Assembly (NCBI GenBank): GCA_902551455.1
Contig: CACDDC010000002.1
Span: forward strand, 21,844 to 85,843
Source of the DNA: an uncultured Pelagibacteraceae bacterium
Lineage (GTDB): Bacteria > Pseudomonadota > Alphaproteobacteria > Pelagibacterales > Pelagibacteraceae
Direction of reading: 5' to 3'
DNA: 64,000 bases
Shown here piece by piece: positions 1-10,877 of this stretch; positions within the stretch are counted from its first letter, which is position 1; every line of letters starts with the position of its first letter. The position numbers and the translations under genes are program-made. The notes under the pieces are model-generated. The model was given only the letters and a program-made list of their open reading frames with translations, had not been told where the DNA came from and did not search any database.

Positions 1-1
1 C

Positions 2-295
2 GGAAAATTAAAATTAGATCCTTCCCAATTAGAATGTGAGTGGGATGGAAAATCTCTCCCTGATAAACTGACTACTACAGAATTCTTAATCGTTAAAGAA
101 CTTGCTAAAAGACCAGGCATTATAAAAGAAAGGTCTCAATTAATGGATATAGCCTATAGGGAAGATACTGATATTGAAGATAGAACTATTGACAGCCATG
201 TAAAAAGAATAAGAAAAAAATTTAAAAAAGTAGATGGAGACTTTTCTGCTATTGAAACAAGATACGGCAGTGGATATCGTTGGAACGTTAATTAA
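2..295 (+). CDS. chvI: Response regulator C-terminal DNA-binding domain (ChvI-like, OmpR family), partial at window start
   Basis: Open frame from window edge; winged-helix motif ...TEFLIVKELAKRPGIIKERSQLMD...DRTIDSHVKRIRKKF...IETRYGSGYRWNVN*; stop overlaps ATG of the downstream kinase (TAATG). Confidence 0.85.
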   Translation, partial: GKLKLDPSQLECEWDGKSLPDKLTTTEFLIVKELAKRPGIIKERSQLMDIAYREDTDIEDRTIDSHVKRIRKKFKKVDGDFSAIETRYGSGYRWNVN

Positions 296-1827
296 TGTTC
301 AGTAGTTTTATAAAAAATTTATCGATATTAAAAAAATTTCTTTTTATAAATTTATTAATTTTTATAGTAATTGGAAGTTTTACAGTTCTTTATTTAAATA
401 CTATACAGCCAAATTTAATAAATAAAAAAGCATCAAATCATATAAAAATAATTGATAATACAATTGATAATATTAATAGATTAAAAATAGATTTTACAGA
501 AGAGGAAATTAGAAAGTTTTTATTTTCTACTCGATTCCTTTTTCAAAACTTGGATAGAGTAATTATATATGATAGTAAATTTAATTTAATTGGTGATACC
601 GATACTTTAGATTTAGACCCAAGATCTTTTTCACAAAAATTAGAAGTTATTGAATTAAATGAATTAAATACAAATAATATTTCAAAAGATGAAACTAAGA
701 AAAAAGGAAAAAATAAAAAAACATTTACTATTAATGACTTTGTTGAGAATTATGCGGAGTCGGATGAATTTGGTAAGCCTTATACTTTTACAAAAGAAAC
801 TTACAATCAATTTTTGCTGATTACTATTAAAAATGTGAATGATGGTAAAAATAATATAGGATATTTAGCGATTTCAGAAAATGCAAATGAAATAAGAACA
901 GCAATCAATGAAAGAAAGAATTTTATTATAAGAACTTTTTTTGTAGTAGTGATAGTAATTTTTGTGTTTTCTTTTGTTTTAAATAGATATTTTTTAAAAC
1001 CTATTAAAAACTTAGTTTCTTATACAAATATAATTAAAGACAAGACAAAAAAAAAATTAGATATTGAGTCAATAAAGAAAAGAAATGATGAGCTTGGTAA
1101 ATTGTCAAAATCATTAGATGAAATGACTAATGAATTACAAAACCGTATAAATACAGCAGAAAATTTTTCTACAGACTTAGTGCATGAAATCAGAAATCCT
1201 TTAGCTTCTTTAAAAAGTGCATCAGAAATAATATCAGAAACAGAAGATAGACAACAAAGAGATAAGTTAATTAATATTGTATCACACGATGTGGAGAGAA
1301 TAGAAAGATTGATAACAGATTATTCTCAAATGTTAAAAGATGAAGTTGCTATTTCATCAGAAAAAATGCAAAAATTAGATTTAATTTCAATTGCCAAGTC
1401 AGTAGTTGATGATTTTAATAGTATCTATAATTCTAAAAGGGGCATTTCAATTCAGCTAAAAATTAATGGAAAACATGAATATTATATATTGGGCATTGAA
1501 AACAGAATTGAACAAATAATAGCTAATTTATTGGATAACTCAATTTCATTTAGTAAAGATAATCAAAAAATTGTTGTTGAATTAGCAAAAGAAAATCAAG
1601 GAGAAATAAATTTAAAAGTTGTTGATGAAGGAGAAGGTTTTAGAGAAAAGGATACACAAAAAATATTTAAAAGGTTTTATAGCAATAGACCAGAGAAATT
1701 TGGTAAACATTCTGGCTTAGGGTTAAATATTGTAAAAAATTTGGTTGAACTGCACAATGGTAATATTTTTGCAACAAACAATAAGGGTAAAGGAGCAAAA
1801 ATTGAAATTTCTTTTCCAAGTGTTTAA
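295..1827 (+). CDS. chvG: Sensor histidine kinase (ChvG-like)
   Basis: TM segments, HAMP, HxxxR-type H-box (DLVHEIRNPLASLKSA), GLGL ATPase motif; pairs with the upstream regulator. Confidence 0.85.
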   Translation: MFSSFIKNLSILKKFLFINLLIFIVIGSFTVLYLNTIQPNLINKKASNHIKIIDNTIDNINRLKIDFTEEEIRKFLFSTRFLFQNLDRVIIYDSKFNLIGDTDTLDLDPRSFSQKLEVIELNELNTNNISKDETKKKGKNKKTFTINDFVENYAESDEFGKPYTFTKETYNQFLLITIKNVNDGKNNIGYLAISENANEIRTAINERKNFIIRTFFVVVIVIFVFSFVLNRYFLKPIKNLVSYTNIIKDKTKKKLDIESIKKRNDELGKLSKSLDEMTNELQNRINTAENFSTDLVHEIRNPLASLKSASEIISETEDRQQRDKLINIVSHDVERIERLITDYSQMLKDEVAISSEKMQKLDLISIAKSVVDDFNSIYNSKRGISIQLKINGKHEYYILGIENRIEQIIANLLDNSISFSKDNQKIVVELAKENQGEINLKVVDEGEGFREKDTQKIFKRFYSNRPEKFGKHSGLGLNIVKNLVELHNGNIFATNNKGKGAKIEISFPSV

Positions 1828-1854
1828 ACAAAAAGTTGATTATTTTAAATAATA

Positions 1855-3159
1855 TTGTTAAAAGCCACGCTCATGAATGATTACAAAGTAAAAGATATTA
1901 ATTTAGCTAATTTTGGAAGAAAAGAAATTTCTCTTGCAGAAACCGAAATGCCAGGACTTATGGCATTAAGAGATGAATATAAAGGAAAAAAACCTCTAAA
2001 AGGAGCAAGAATTTTAGGATGTCTTCATATGACGATTCAGACTGCCGTTCTAATTGAAACTTTAGTAGAATTGGGAGCAGAAGTTCGGTGGTCTTCATGT
2101 AATATTTTTTCAACCCAGGATCATGCTGCCGCAGCAATAGCTAAAGCAGGAATTCCAGTTTTTGCATGGAAGGGTGAGACGGAGGAAGAATATTGGTGGT
2201 GCGTAAGACAAACAATCGAAGGAAAAAAAGATTGGAAACCAAATATGATTCTTGATGATGGAGGTGATTTAACGGCATTAATGCATAAAGATTATAAAGA
2301 AATGATGAAATCTATAAAAGGACTTTCAGAGGAAACTACAACAGGTGTTTTAGCTTTAAAAAAAATGGAAAATGAGGGTAATTTATTAGTTCCGGCAATT
2401 AATGTTAACGACTCTGTAACTAAATCAAAATTTGATAATTTGTACGGTTGTAGAGAGAGTTTGGTGGATGGAATTAAAAGAGCAACAGATCTAATGATGT
2501 CAGGAAAAGTAGCAATAGTTGCTGGATTTGGAGATGTAGGAAAAGGAAGCGCTGCTTCGTTAAGACAAAGTGGAGCAAGAGTTATGGTCACTGAAACAGA
2601 TCCGATTTGTGCCCTACAGGCAGCAATGGAAGGATATGAAGTGGTTCTTATGGATGAGATGATCAAGGAGGCTGATATAGTTGTAACAGCCACAGGAAAT
2701 AAAGATATTGTTACCGCAGACCATATGAGAATGATGAAAGATAGAGCAATTCTATGTAACATCGGACATTTTGATAATGAAATTCAAGTTGATGCTTTAA
2801 AAAATTATAAATGGGATGAAATAAAACCTCAAGTACACGAGATAACCTTACCAAGTAATAAAAGGATTATACTTTTAGCTGAAGGAAGACTAGTAAACTT
2901 AGGGTGTGCAACAGGGCATCCTAGTTTTGTGATGAGCGCATCATTTACAAATCAAGTAACCGCACAAATAGAATTATGGAATAATTCTGAAAAGTATGAA
3001 AAGAAAGTTTATGTATTACCTAAACATCTTGATGAGAAAGTTGCAAAATTACACTTAGAAAAAGTTGGAGCAAAACTCACAAAACTCTCAAAAGATCAAG
3101 CAGACTATATAAGTGTTAAACAAGAGGGGCCATTCAAATCCGATGCCTATCGGTACTAA
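1855..3159 (+). CDS. ahcY: Adenosylhomocysteinase
   Basis: Near full-length; [27 protein letters not shown]-binding motif, C-terminal [12 protein letters not shown] track begins at a non-ATG codon; ATG at 1873 possible. Confidence 0.95.
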   Translation: MLKATLMNDYKVKDINLANFGRKEISLAETEMPGLMALRDEYKGKKPLKGARILGCLHMTIQTAVLIETLVELGAEVRWSSCNIFSTQDHAAAAIAKAGIPVFAWKGETEEEYWWCVRQTIEGKKDWKPNMILDDGGDLTALMHKDYKEMMKSIKGLSEETTTGVLALKKMENEGNLLVPAINVNDSVTKSKFDNLYGCRESLVDGIKRATDLMMSGKVAIVAGFGDVGKGSAASLRQSGARVMVTETDPICALQAAMEGYEVVLMDEMIKEADIVVTATGNKDIVTADHMRMMKDRAILCNIGHFDNEIQVDALKNYKWDEIKPQVHEITLPSNKRIILLAEGRLVNLGCATGHPSFVMSASFTNQVTAQIELWNNSEKYEKKVYVLPKHLDEKVAKLHLEKVGAKLTKLSKDQADYISVKQEGPFKSDAYRY

Positions 3160-3622
3160 AAGTAGTAAAATTAATATTAGTAAAGAAATAGATACAAAAT
3201 TAATATCTAAAATAATTTCAAATCATTTAGTAAATGGGGATATAGTTTTTTTATATGGAGAAATAGGTGTGGGAAAAACAACTTTTGTGAAATATTTAAT
3301 TAATTTTTTACAAAAAAAAAATAAAGAAAAAACAACAGAGGTTCCAAGCCCAACATTTAATGTTGTAAATGAATATTTAATTAAAAAACAAAAATTTATT
3401 CATTATGATTTATATAGAATAAAAGATGAGACAGAACTTAATAATATTGGTCTATTTGAAGATTCCAAAAATTGTATCTCATTTGTTGAATGGCCAGAAG
3501 TAATAAAAAGAAAACCTAAGAATAGAATTGATTTATATTTTAATTATGAGAAAAATTTTAAGAAAAGAAATTTAATTATATCTACTGATTATAAAAAAAA
3601 AATATTTAATGAATTTAAATAA
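3143..3622 (+). CDS. tsaE: tRNA threonylcarbamoyladenosine biosynthesis ATPase TsaE
   Basis: [16 protein letters not shown]-loop, [22 protein letters not shown] at 3143 preferred to upstream 3113. Confidence 0.9.
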   Translation: MPIGTKSSKINISKEIDTKLISKIISNHLVNGDIVFLYGEIGVGKTTFVKYLINFLQKKNKEKTTEVPSPTFNVVNEYLIKKQKFIHYDLYRIKDETELNNIGLFEDSKNCISFVEWPEVIKRKPKNRIDLYFNYEKNFKKRNLIISTDYKKKIFNEFK

Positions 3623-4568
3623 AAATTTAATTAGTCTTTCCGGAGATGCTTCATTTAGAAGATTTTACAGAAATAAAAATAAAAAGAATTCTATAATTGT
3701 TTTTGCAAACAAAGAGAAAAAAAATAATTTACTTGTTTATGATGCTGTAAATAAGATTTTAAAAAAAAATAATATTAAAGCTCCTAAATTAATTAAAGAA
3801 CATTATAAAGAAAACTTTATTGAAATTGAAGATTTAGGCAATAAAACTATTTATGATGTATTAAAAAATAATAAAAATAAAATTTCTTATTATTATAAAA
3901 TACTAATTATTCTAAAAAAGTTACAAAAAATAAAAGATAAAAAAGTCAAAACATTTAATAAAAAAAATTATTTTGTTCCAAAATATACAAAAAAAAAACT
4001 TTTTGAAGAGGCTAAATTATTTCTAGATTGGTATATTCCAAAAAAAGTTTCCAAAAAAAAACAAATTTTATTAAAAAAAAAACTTAAAAATATTATTTTA
4101 AATTTAATAAATAATTTACAAATAAAAAATAAAATTTTTGTACATCGTGATTTTCATATATCAAATATGATGCTATATAAAAAAAATATATATTTATTAG
4201 ATAGCCAGGATGCGGTTTATGGCAATATAGCTTATGATCTTGCTTCTTTGATTGATGATGTAAGATTTAAAACAACATTAGAAGAAAAAAAGAAAATTTT
4301 TAAAAAATATATTTCAATTAATAAATTATTTGAGACTACTAAATTACAAAATGACTTTGAAATTTTATCAGTTTTAAGAAATATAAAAATTATTGGTATT
4401 TTTACTCGACTTTCAATAAGAGATAAAAAAAAAAAATATTTAAAATTAATACCTAGAGCTTGGAATTTAATAGAACTTAGAATAGATAAAAATAATAAAT
4501 TTAAGGAATTAAAATATATTTTAGATAAATTTTTTCCAAAAAAATTAAGAAATAAATATGAAAATTAA
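3609..4568 (+). CDS. Aminoglycoside phosphotransferase-family kinase (AmgK-like N-acetylmuramate/GlcNAc kinase)
   Basis: Brenner motif VHRDFHISNMML, LLDSQDAVYGNIAYDLASL; adjacent to MurU-like nucleotidyltransferase. Confidence 0.8.
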   Translation: MNLNKNLISLSGDASFRRFYRNKNKKNSIIVFANKEKKNNLLVYDAVNKILKKNNIKAPKLIKEHYKENFIEIEDLGNKTIYDVLKNNKNKISYYYKILIILKKLQKIKDKKVKTFNKKNYFVPKYTKKKLFEEAKLFLDWYIPKKVSKKKQILLKKKLKNIILNLINNLQIKNKIFVHRDFHISNMMLYKKNIYLLDSQDAVYGNIAYDLASLIDDVRFKTTLEEKKKIFKKYISINKLFETTKLQNDFEILSVLRNIKIIGIFTRLSIRDKKKKYLKLIPRAWNLIELRIDKNNKFKELKYILDKFFPKKLRNKYEN

Positions 4569-5247
4569 AACAGCATTAATTTTGTGCGCAGGATATGGAA
4601 AACGTTTAAATCCAATAACATTAAAGATTCCAAAACCTTTAATTGAAATAAAAAATATAACCTTGCTAGAAAATTCAATAAATTTCTTAGAAAAATTAAA
4701 AATAGAAAATGTAAAAATTAATACTTACCATTTACATAATCAAATAAGCAATTTTATCATAAACCATGATTCAAAATTAAAAATTGAAATTATAAATGAT
4801 GGTAATGAGATTTTAGATACAGGAGGAGGCATTCTCAATTTAATCAATTCATCAGATGAAAATGATTTTATCGTATTGAACCCCGATACTATTTGGGGAG
4901 ATAATTATTTGAAAGAAACTAATAAAATGGTTGATTTTTATATAGAGAAAAAAATTAAAAATTTATTAATGATAGTTAAGAAAGAAAATAGTTTTGATGC
5001 TAGAATGAAAGGCGATTTTTCATTAATTGATAAAAAATTATTTAAAAATAAAGAAAATGATTTTATTTATACTGGCATACAAATTATAAACAAAAGTCTG
5101 TTCAAAAATGAGAAAGTTATGCCATTTTCAATCACAAAGATTTGGGATGAGGCAATAAAAAACAAAATGCTATATGGCTTTGAAAGTAAAGAACAATTTA
5201 TTCATTTAACTGATTTAGAGATTTACAATAAATTAGTTAAAAAATAA
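4558..5247 (+). CDS. Nucleotidyltransferase (MurU-like NDP-sugar pyrophosphorylase)
   Basis: ALILCAGYGKRLNPITLKIPKPLIEI signature. Confidence 0.85.
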   Translation: MKIKTALILCAGYGKRLNPITLKIPKPLIEIKNITLLENSINFLEKLKIENVKINTYHLHNQISNFIINHDSKLKIEIINDGNEILDTGGGILNLINSSDENDFIVLNPDTIWGDNYLKETNKMVDFYIEKKIKNLLMIVKKENSFDARMKGDFSLIDKKLFKNKENDFIYTGIQIINKSLFKNEKVMPFSITKIWDEAIKNKMLYGFESKEQFIHLTDLEIYNKLVKK

Positions 5248-5950
5248 TTAAATCATTAGCTCTTTTTTGATCTAAATATCTAGCTTCTTTGATCTTTTGA
5301 TTATTATAGAATTTAATTAACAAAGGATTGCCTGTTGGAATTTCAAGTTTAGAAATTTTTTTATCATCTAAATTAAACAAATATTTACATAATGCTCGTA
5401 AAGAATTTCCATGAGCGGCTATAATTATATTTTTGTTTAATTTATCAAAAATATTTTTTTGAAAGTAGGGTACTACTCTTTGATAAGTATCTTTTAAAGA
5501 CTCAGTGTCAGGAATTTTATCTTTAGGTATATTTTTATAAATTCCAATATTTAGAGGATGGTAAGGACTATTTTTACTTAGTGGGTCTGGTCTGACATTC
5601 CATGATCTTCTATATTCTAAAATTTTATCTTCTCCATAATTTTTTTTCATTTCTTCTTTGTTGAGACCTGTTAAAGCACCATAATGTCTTTCATTTAATT
5701 CCCATGCATTAACTACATTATTATTTTTAATTCTCAAAGTATTTAATATTAAATTTAGAGTTTCGATTGCTCTTTTCTGATATGAAGAAAAAAAAAGATC
5801 TATATTTAAATTAAGTTCTTTGATTAATTCGCCAGCCTTGCATGCTTCCAGTTTTCCATTTGGAGTTAACCCAATATCTACCCATCCAGTGAATTTTTTT
5901 TCCAAATTCCATTCACTTTGTCCGTGTCTTACTAAAATTAAATGACTCAT
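5237..5950 (-). CDS. gpmA: 2,3-bisphosphoglycerate-dependent phosphoglycerate mutase
   Basis: LVRHGQSEWNLEKKFTGWVDIGLTPNG; AAHGNSLRAL. Confidence 0.95.
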   Translation of the reverse strand: MSHLILVRHGQSEWNLEKKFTGWVDIGLTPNGKLEACKAGELIKELNLNIDLFFSSYQKRAIETLNLILNTLRIKNNNVVNAWELNERHYGALTGLNKEEMKKNYGEDKILEYRRSWNVRPDPLSKNSPYHPLNIGIYKNIPKDKIPDTESLKDTYQRVVPYFQKNIFDKLNKNIIIAAHGNSLRALCKYLFNLDDKKISKLEIPTGNPLLIKFYNNQKIKEARYLDQKRANDLIIF

Positions 5951-5982
5951 TTGCTAAATTTATTTATAAGATAAATATATAA

Positions 5983-6348
5983 ATGACAAAAAAAATATTT
6001 CACTTTTTAAACATTATATTTGTATTTTTGTATGTTTATCCAGGCAGTATATTGGGTTTTTTAATTTATAAAGATATTTCAAAACAACCTCAAATAACAA
6101 CAGATTTTATAGTTTCTTCAAACCATGTTTATGCATTTCTTTTTTTATCACTATTAGGATTAATCAGTTACATTAATAAATATAAAATAATCATTATTTA
6201 TTTTCTTTTAACCTCTGTAATTCTTGAATTGTTACATATTTTTATCCCTAACAGATCATTTCAATTTTCTGACTTATTTGGTAATATTCTTGGAGTTTTA
6301 ATATCTATTGCTTTGTTAATTTTATTTAATTTTTGGAGAAAAAAATGA
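5983..6348 (+). CDS. VanZ-like small membrane protein
   Basis: 4 predicted TM helices; ELLHIFIPNRSFQFSDLFGNILGVLIS. Confidence 0.6.
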   Translation: MTKKIFHFLNIIFVFLYVYPGSILGFLIYKDISKQPQITTDFIVSSNHVYAFLFLSLLGLISYINKYKIIIIYFLLTSVILELLHIFIPNRSFQFSDLFGNILGVLISIALLILFNFWRKK

Positions 6349-6653
6349 GTTCATTCGACGATAGACAAAAAAGTTTTGAAAAAAAGTTTGCACATGACCA
6401 AGAGCTTCAGTTTAAAGTAAGTGCAAGAAGAAATAAATACTTAGGTCAGTGGGCCTCAAAGGTTCTTGGTTATAATGAAGAAAAAGAAAAAGAATATATT
6501 CAATCTGTAATTAAAGCAGATTTTGCAGAAGCTGGAGATGAAGATGTTTTTAGAAAAGTGAAAGAAGATTTAAAAAATCATAATATTTCAGACGAAGATA
6601 TTAGGAAAAAAATGGATGAATTAAATGAAAAAGCTAAGTCGGAATTTATTTAG
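6345..6653 (+). CDS. DUF1476 family (ATP synthase zeta inhibitor-like) protein
   Basis: MSSFDDRQKSFEKKFAHDQELQFKVSARRNKYLGQWAS is the family N-terminus; ATG at 6345. Confidence 0.9.
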   Translation: MSSFDDRQKSFEKKFAHDQELQFKVSARRNKYLGQWASKVLGYNEEKEKEYIQSVIKADFAEAGDEDVFRKVKEDLKNHNISDEDIRKKMDELNEKAKSEFI

Positions 6654-7143
6654 TTTTTTTATTTTTTTTTTTTTATTTTTTACCAATTTAGCAAATAGTG
6701 GAGAAAAATTTATTACTAGTTTTGCCAAAGATATTTGGATTACCGATGGCGATACAATTAAAATTGGTAAAGAGAAAATTAGACTTTTTGGTATTGATGC
6801 ACCTGAAATAAAACAATTATGTAAAAATAAAAATAATAATCATTATGCTTGTGGAGAAAAATCAAAAAATTTTCTTAGTACTTTAATAAATTCTACAGAT
6901 AAAAAGATTTATTGTTACTATTCAGAACGTGATAGATATAATAGAATTATAGGAGAATGCTTTATAAAAGCAAATAGTTTAATAAATATTAATCAGAAGA
7001 TGGTTTCCCAAGGCCATGCCATTGCATATTTAAAATACTCTAAAAAATATTTAAAAGATGAATCTTCTGCTAAAACAAATAAACTTGGTATATGGGAAGG
7101 CACATTTGACTTACCAGAAGCATGGAGAAAAAAAAATAAATAA
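6625..7143 (+). CDS. Thermonuclease (SNase)-family nuclease, exported
   Basis: Signal peptide; ITDGDTIKIGKEKIRLFGIDAPE; GKEC-like block CGEKSKNFLS. Confidence 0.85.
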   Translation: MKKLSRNLFSFFIFFFLFFTNLANSGEKFITSFAKDIWITDGDTIKIGKEKIRLFGIDAPEIKQLCKNKNNNHYACGEKSKNFLSTLINSTDKKIYCYYSERDRYNRIIGECFIKANSLININQKMVSQGHAIAYLKYSKKYLKDESSAKTNKLGIWEGTFDLPEAWRKKNK

Positions 7144-7158
7144 ACTATAAGTTTATTA

Positions 7159-7758
7159 GTGATTCTAAATAAAAAATTATTATTTATATTTTTATTTTTT
7201 TTAATTTCTGCTTGCTCCTCTATTCCAAAAAATACAGCAGATGGTTGCTCAATATTTTCAGAAAGATATCTCTGGTATAAACATTCAAAAAGAACTGAAA
7301 AAAAATGGGGAACACCAATTTATATTCAATTAGCAATTATAAAAATGGAATCAGATTTTGATTGGTTGGCAAGACCAGAAAGACAAAAAATATTTAAAGT
7401 AATCCCATTTAAAAGACCCTCCACCTCTCTTGGTTATTCTCAAGCTGTAAAAGGAACTTGGAAACAATATAAAAATGAAACAGGCAATAAACTTGCAACA
7501 AGAACTAGATTTAAAGATAGTGTTGATTTTATAGGTTGGTATACAAATAAAACAGAAAAAATATTAAAAATTTCTAAGAAGGATGCATTTAGACAATATA
7601 TTGCTTACCATGAAGGCTGGGGAAATTATAAAAATTATAAGAGTAAACAAAAAATAATATTGCTTGCTAAAAAGGTACAAAAGCAATCAGAAAAGTACAA
7701 AAAACAATTAAATGGATGTAAAAAATCACTAAATAAAAAAAAATATATTATTTTTTAA
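7159..7758 (+). CDS. Lipoprotein, SLT/lysozyme-like transglycosylase
   Basis: Lipobox ISAC; IIKMESDFDWLARP...SLGYSQAVKGTWKQY; YIAYHEGWGNY; GTG start. Confidence 0.75.
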   Translation: MILNKKLLFIFLFFLISACSSIPKNTADGCSIFSERYLWYKHSKRTEKKWGTPIYIQLAIIKMESDFDWLARPERQKIFKVIPFKRPSTSLGYSQAVKGTWKQYKNETGNKLATRTRFKDSVDFIGWYTNKTEKILKISKKDAFRQYIAYHEGWGNYKNYKSKQKIILLAKKVQKQSEKYKKQLNGCKKSLNKKKYIIF

Positions 7759-10700
7759 TGAAGTTCTTTTTTTAGCTCAATATCTACAGCATCTATTCTC
7801 TTAGTATTTTTTGCTAAAGCTAAATACATAGTAGGAGTCACATATAGAGTAAAGAATGTAGAAATTATCATTCCCCCGAAAATTGTTGACCCAACTGCTA
7901 ATCTTGAACCCTCGCCAGCCCCTGGACCAATATTGCCTATAATCAAAGGCATCATCGCAATCATTGTACTCAAAGAGGTCATTATAATCGGTCTAAATCT
8001 TAATTCACATGCCTCTTTTACCGATGATTCTATATTTTTACTTTTTAATCTCAGTTGATTTGCATAGTCTACTATAAGAATACTATTTTTTGTCGATATA
8101 CCAATTAATATTACTAAAGCGATTTGTGAAAAAATATTTATAGAACTGTTTAAAAATAAAATAAATACTAATCCACCAAAAACTGCAAGTGGTACAGTTA
8201 AAACAATTATAAATGGATGTACAAATGAGTTAAAAGTTGCAGCCATAACTAGATATGCTGTTAGTAAAGCTAGAGCAAAAATTATAAATAATTCATTACT
8301 TGTTTCTTTAAGTTCCTCTGACTTACCTTTCCATGTTATTTGATTTTCTGGAGCAACTTCGCTCATTACTTTTTCTAAATATTTTATAGCTTCAGATAAC
8401 GTGTAATTTTCATTTATATTTGCAGATATAGTTACTGCTCGCTGCCTGTTATATCTAGATAGAACTTTTGCTGATCCTTCCTCTTTAAAATCAACTAGAT
8501 TAGCTACTGAAATTAATTTTTTATTATTTTCAGATCTGACAAAGATTTTTGCAAGTCCTTCTTTATTTCTTCTGTCAGATAAATATTGTTGTAAGATAAT
8601 TGGATATTCTTTTCCAAGTCTGTTAAAAGTAGTTACTCTTTTACCCCCATATAAGGTTTCTAAGGTTTGCCCTATAGTCTGTGTAGATATTCCAAGGTCT
8701 TTGGCTTTATTATTATTAATTATAAGTTTAACCTCTGGCTTATCTAAAGAATAATCTGACTCAATTCTAGATAAATTAGGATTCTTTCTTAAGCTTCTAA
8801 TAACTTGAGACTGTGCACTTTGTAATTCTTGATAAGTACTCCCTAAAATCACCATTTGAATAGGTTTATTGTAATTAGAAACTCTAATTGATTGTGGAGA
8901 AATTGGAAAAGCTACAGCTTGTGGAACTGTTACTATTTTTCCAATTGCCTGCCTCATAATAGTTTGAGAGTCCTGTTTTCTATTTTTCCAATGATCTAAA
9001 AGAGCAATAATAATAAAGCTATTAAATGAATTACTTGCCCTTCCAAAACCAGGCACTCTCATAATAAATCTATTGTAAGGGCTATCTTCAGCTTGAAGAA
9101 GAGGAATTAATCTTCCCTCAACTTCTTGGGCTCTTTTTTGAGTGTATTCAAAAGAGCTTCCCTCATCAGTAAATCCAATTATTAAGTATGCACCTCTATC
9201 TTCTATTGGCAAAAGTTCTTTTTTTGAAAAATTAAATAAAAGAATAGAAGCTGCTATTATAAAAATTATAAAAACTGATATAGTTTTTTTTTTATATATC
9301 CAAAATTCTAGAGTCTCCCGATAAAATTTGGAGAAAGTATTAAAAAATTTTTCAAATTTACTGATAACAATATTTTTAGAAGTTCTTCTTTTTAAAAATT
9401 TACTTCCAAGCATTGGAGAGAGTGTTAAAGCAACAAATGATGACACAACTATTGAAAAAGTTAATGCAATTGCAGTTTCTCTAAATAATGTACCTGAAAT
9501 ACCTTCTATAAATATTAATGGTAAAAAAACTGCAACTAAAATAAGTGTTGTTGCTATTATTGCAAAGGTAATCTGTTTAGAACCTTTATAGGCAGCAACA
9601 AGCGGTGTTTCTCCGTTTTCAACTCTTCTATAAATAGCATCTGTCATAATAACCGAGTCATCAGTAATAATACCAATGGCGAGTATAAAACTTAAAAGAA
9701 CAAAAATATTTATTGAAAGACCAAATAAGTATAAACCTAAAAAAGAAGCAATTAAACTCACAGGTAAAGCTACAGCTGGCACAATAACTGCTTTAAGATT
9801 TCCTAGAAATAAATATATAATTATTACAACAAGAACAAAAGCAATAACCAATGTTTTATATACTTCCTCAATTGCAGCACCTATATATGTAGCTCTATTA
9901 AAAGCTATTTCTAAATTTAAACCTTCAGGTAGAGTTTTTTTAACTTTAGTTATTTTTTTCTTTATTTCTTTTGACAATTCTACTGTAGATGCACCACTTC
10001 TAGCATAAATACCAATCCCAACAGTTTTTAAATTTAGCTCATCTTTTCTTTGAGCTTTAAATAGTGTTTTTTCTGAAACTGGGCCAAATTCAACAATTGC
10101 TATATCTGATAATTTAACAATATTATTCTTTTCTTTTTTAACAGGTAATTCTTTTAGTTTTTTTATGCTATCATAAGATTTATCTAGATTTAAAGTTAGA
10201 TCTATGTTGTTAGCCTCAAGTGTACCGGCAGGTAAACTAATATTTTCACTTCTTATTGCATTTTCAACTTCTTGAATTGTTAAGTTATTTGCTGCAAGTT
10301 TTATGGGATCTATCCAAACTCTTACACTTAATTCTCTTAAGCCACCCACTAATATTCGTCCAACATTTTTTACACTTGAAAAACTATCAACCAAATATCT
10401 TTCAGCATAATCTCCAAGCTCTAAATCAGTCCATGTTGCTGATGACAACGCCAACCACATTGTAGTAGTAAATCCTGCTGCTTGTTTTAATATTTGAGGA
10501 GGATCAGACTCTGAAGGAAGATTATCAACAACTCTTGCAACTCTTTCTCTAATGTCATTTGCAGCATCATCCAAATCTATATCTGTATCAAAGATAATAT
10601 TTATTGTGCTTCTTCCATTTTCAGATACTGAGTCTATATTTTTAATTCCTTCTGCCCCTCCAATTACATCTTCTATCACTTGAGTTACTTCTTGATCAAT

Positions 10701-10877
10701 GATTGGAGCAGATGCAGATTTATAATCTACTTGTATTTGAACTACAGGTGGCTGTAATCCTGTTGGTAACTCTCTTACTGGTAGTTTCCAAAATACAAAT
10801 ATTCCAAATACTATAAGTATAAGAGACATTACCCAAGAGACTACCGGTCTTCTGATGCTTACTTCAGTTATATACAT
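7755..10877 (-). CDS. RND family efflux transporter permease (AcrB/MexB type)
   Basis: 1040 aa, repeated TM domains, N-terminal SIRRPVVSWVMSLILIVFG. Confidence 0.95.
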   Translation of the reverse strand: MYITEVSIRRPVVSWVMSLILIVFGIFVFWKLPVRELPTGLQPPVVQIQVDYKSASAPIIDQEVTQVIEDVIGGAEGIKNIDSVSENGRSTINIIFDTDIDLDDAANDIRERVARVVDNLPSESDPPQILKQAAGFTTTMWLALSSATWTDLELGDYAERYLVDSFSSVKNVGRILVGGLRELSVRVWIDPIKLAANNLTIQEVENAIRSENISLPAGTLEANNIDLTLNLDKSYDSIKKLKELPVKKEKNNIVKLSDIAIVEFGPVSEKTLFKAQRKDELNLKTVGIGIYARSGASTVELSKEIKKKITKVKKTLPEGLNLEIAFNRATYIGAAIEEVYKTLVIAFVLVVIIIYLFLGNLKAVIVPAVALPVSLIASFLGLYLFGLSINIFVLLSFILAIGIITDDSVIMTDAIYRRVENGETPLVAAYKGSKQITFAIIATTLILVAVFLPLIFIEGISGTLFRETAIALTFSIVVSSFVALTLSPMLGSKFLKRRTSKNIVISKFEKFFNTFSKFYRETLEFWIYKKKTISVFIIFIIAASILLFNFSKKELLPIEDRGAYLIIGFTDEGSSFEYTQKRAQEVEGRLIPLLQAEDSPYNRFIMRVPGFGRASNSFNSFIIIALLDHWKNRKQDSQTIMRQAIGKIVTVPQAVAFPISPQSIRVSNYNKPIQMVILGSTYQELQSAQSQVIRSLRKNPNLSRIESDYSLDKPEVKLIINNNKAKDLGISTQTIGQTLETLYGGKRVTTFNRLGKEYPIILQQYLSDRRNKEGLAKIFVRSENNKKLISVANLVDFKEEGSAKVLSRYNRQRAVTISANINENYTLSEAIKYLEKVMSEVAPENQITWKGKSEELKETSNELFIIFALALLTAYLVMAATFNSFVHPFIIVLTVPLAVFGGLVFILFLNSSINIFSQIALVILIGISTKNSILIVDYANQLRLKSKNIESSVKEACELRFRPIIMTSLSTMIAMMPLIIGNIGPGAGEGSRLAVGSTIFGGMIISTFFTLYVTPTMYLALAKNTKRIDAVDIELKKELH

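Noticed and set aside
2292-2762. 156-aa minus-strand ORF inside ahcY
   Set aside because: Antisense shadow of a strongly conserved gene; low-complexity hydrophobic translation with no motif.
3113-3142. Upstream start for tsaE
   Set aside because: Overlaps the ahcY 3' end; ATG at 3143 gives a normal TsaE N-terminus.
9142-10465. Several + strand ORFs (60-110 aa) opposite the RND permease
   Set aside because: Antisense to an intact 1040-aa gene; shadow ORFs.
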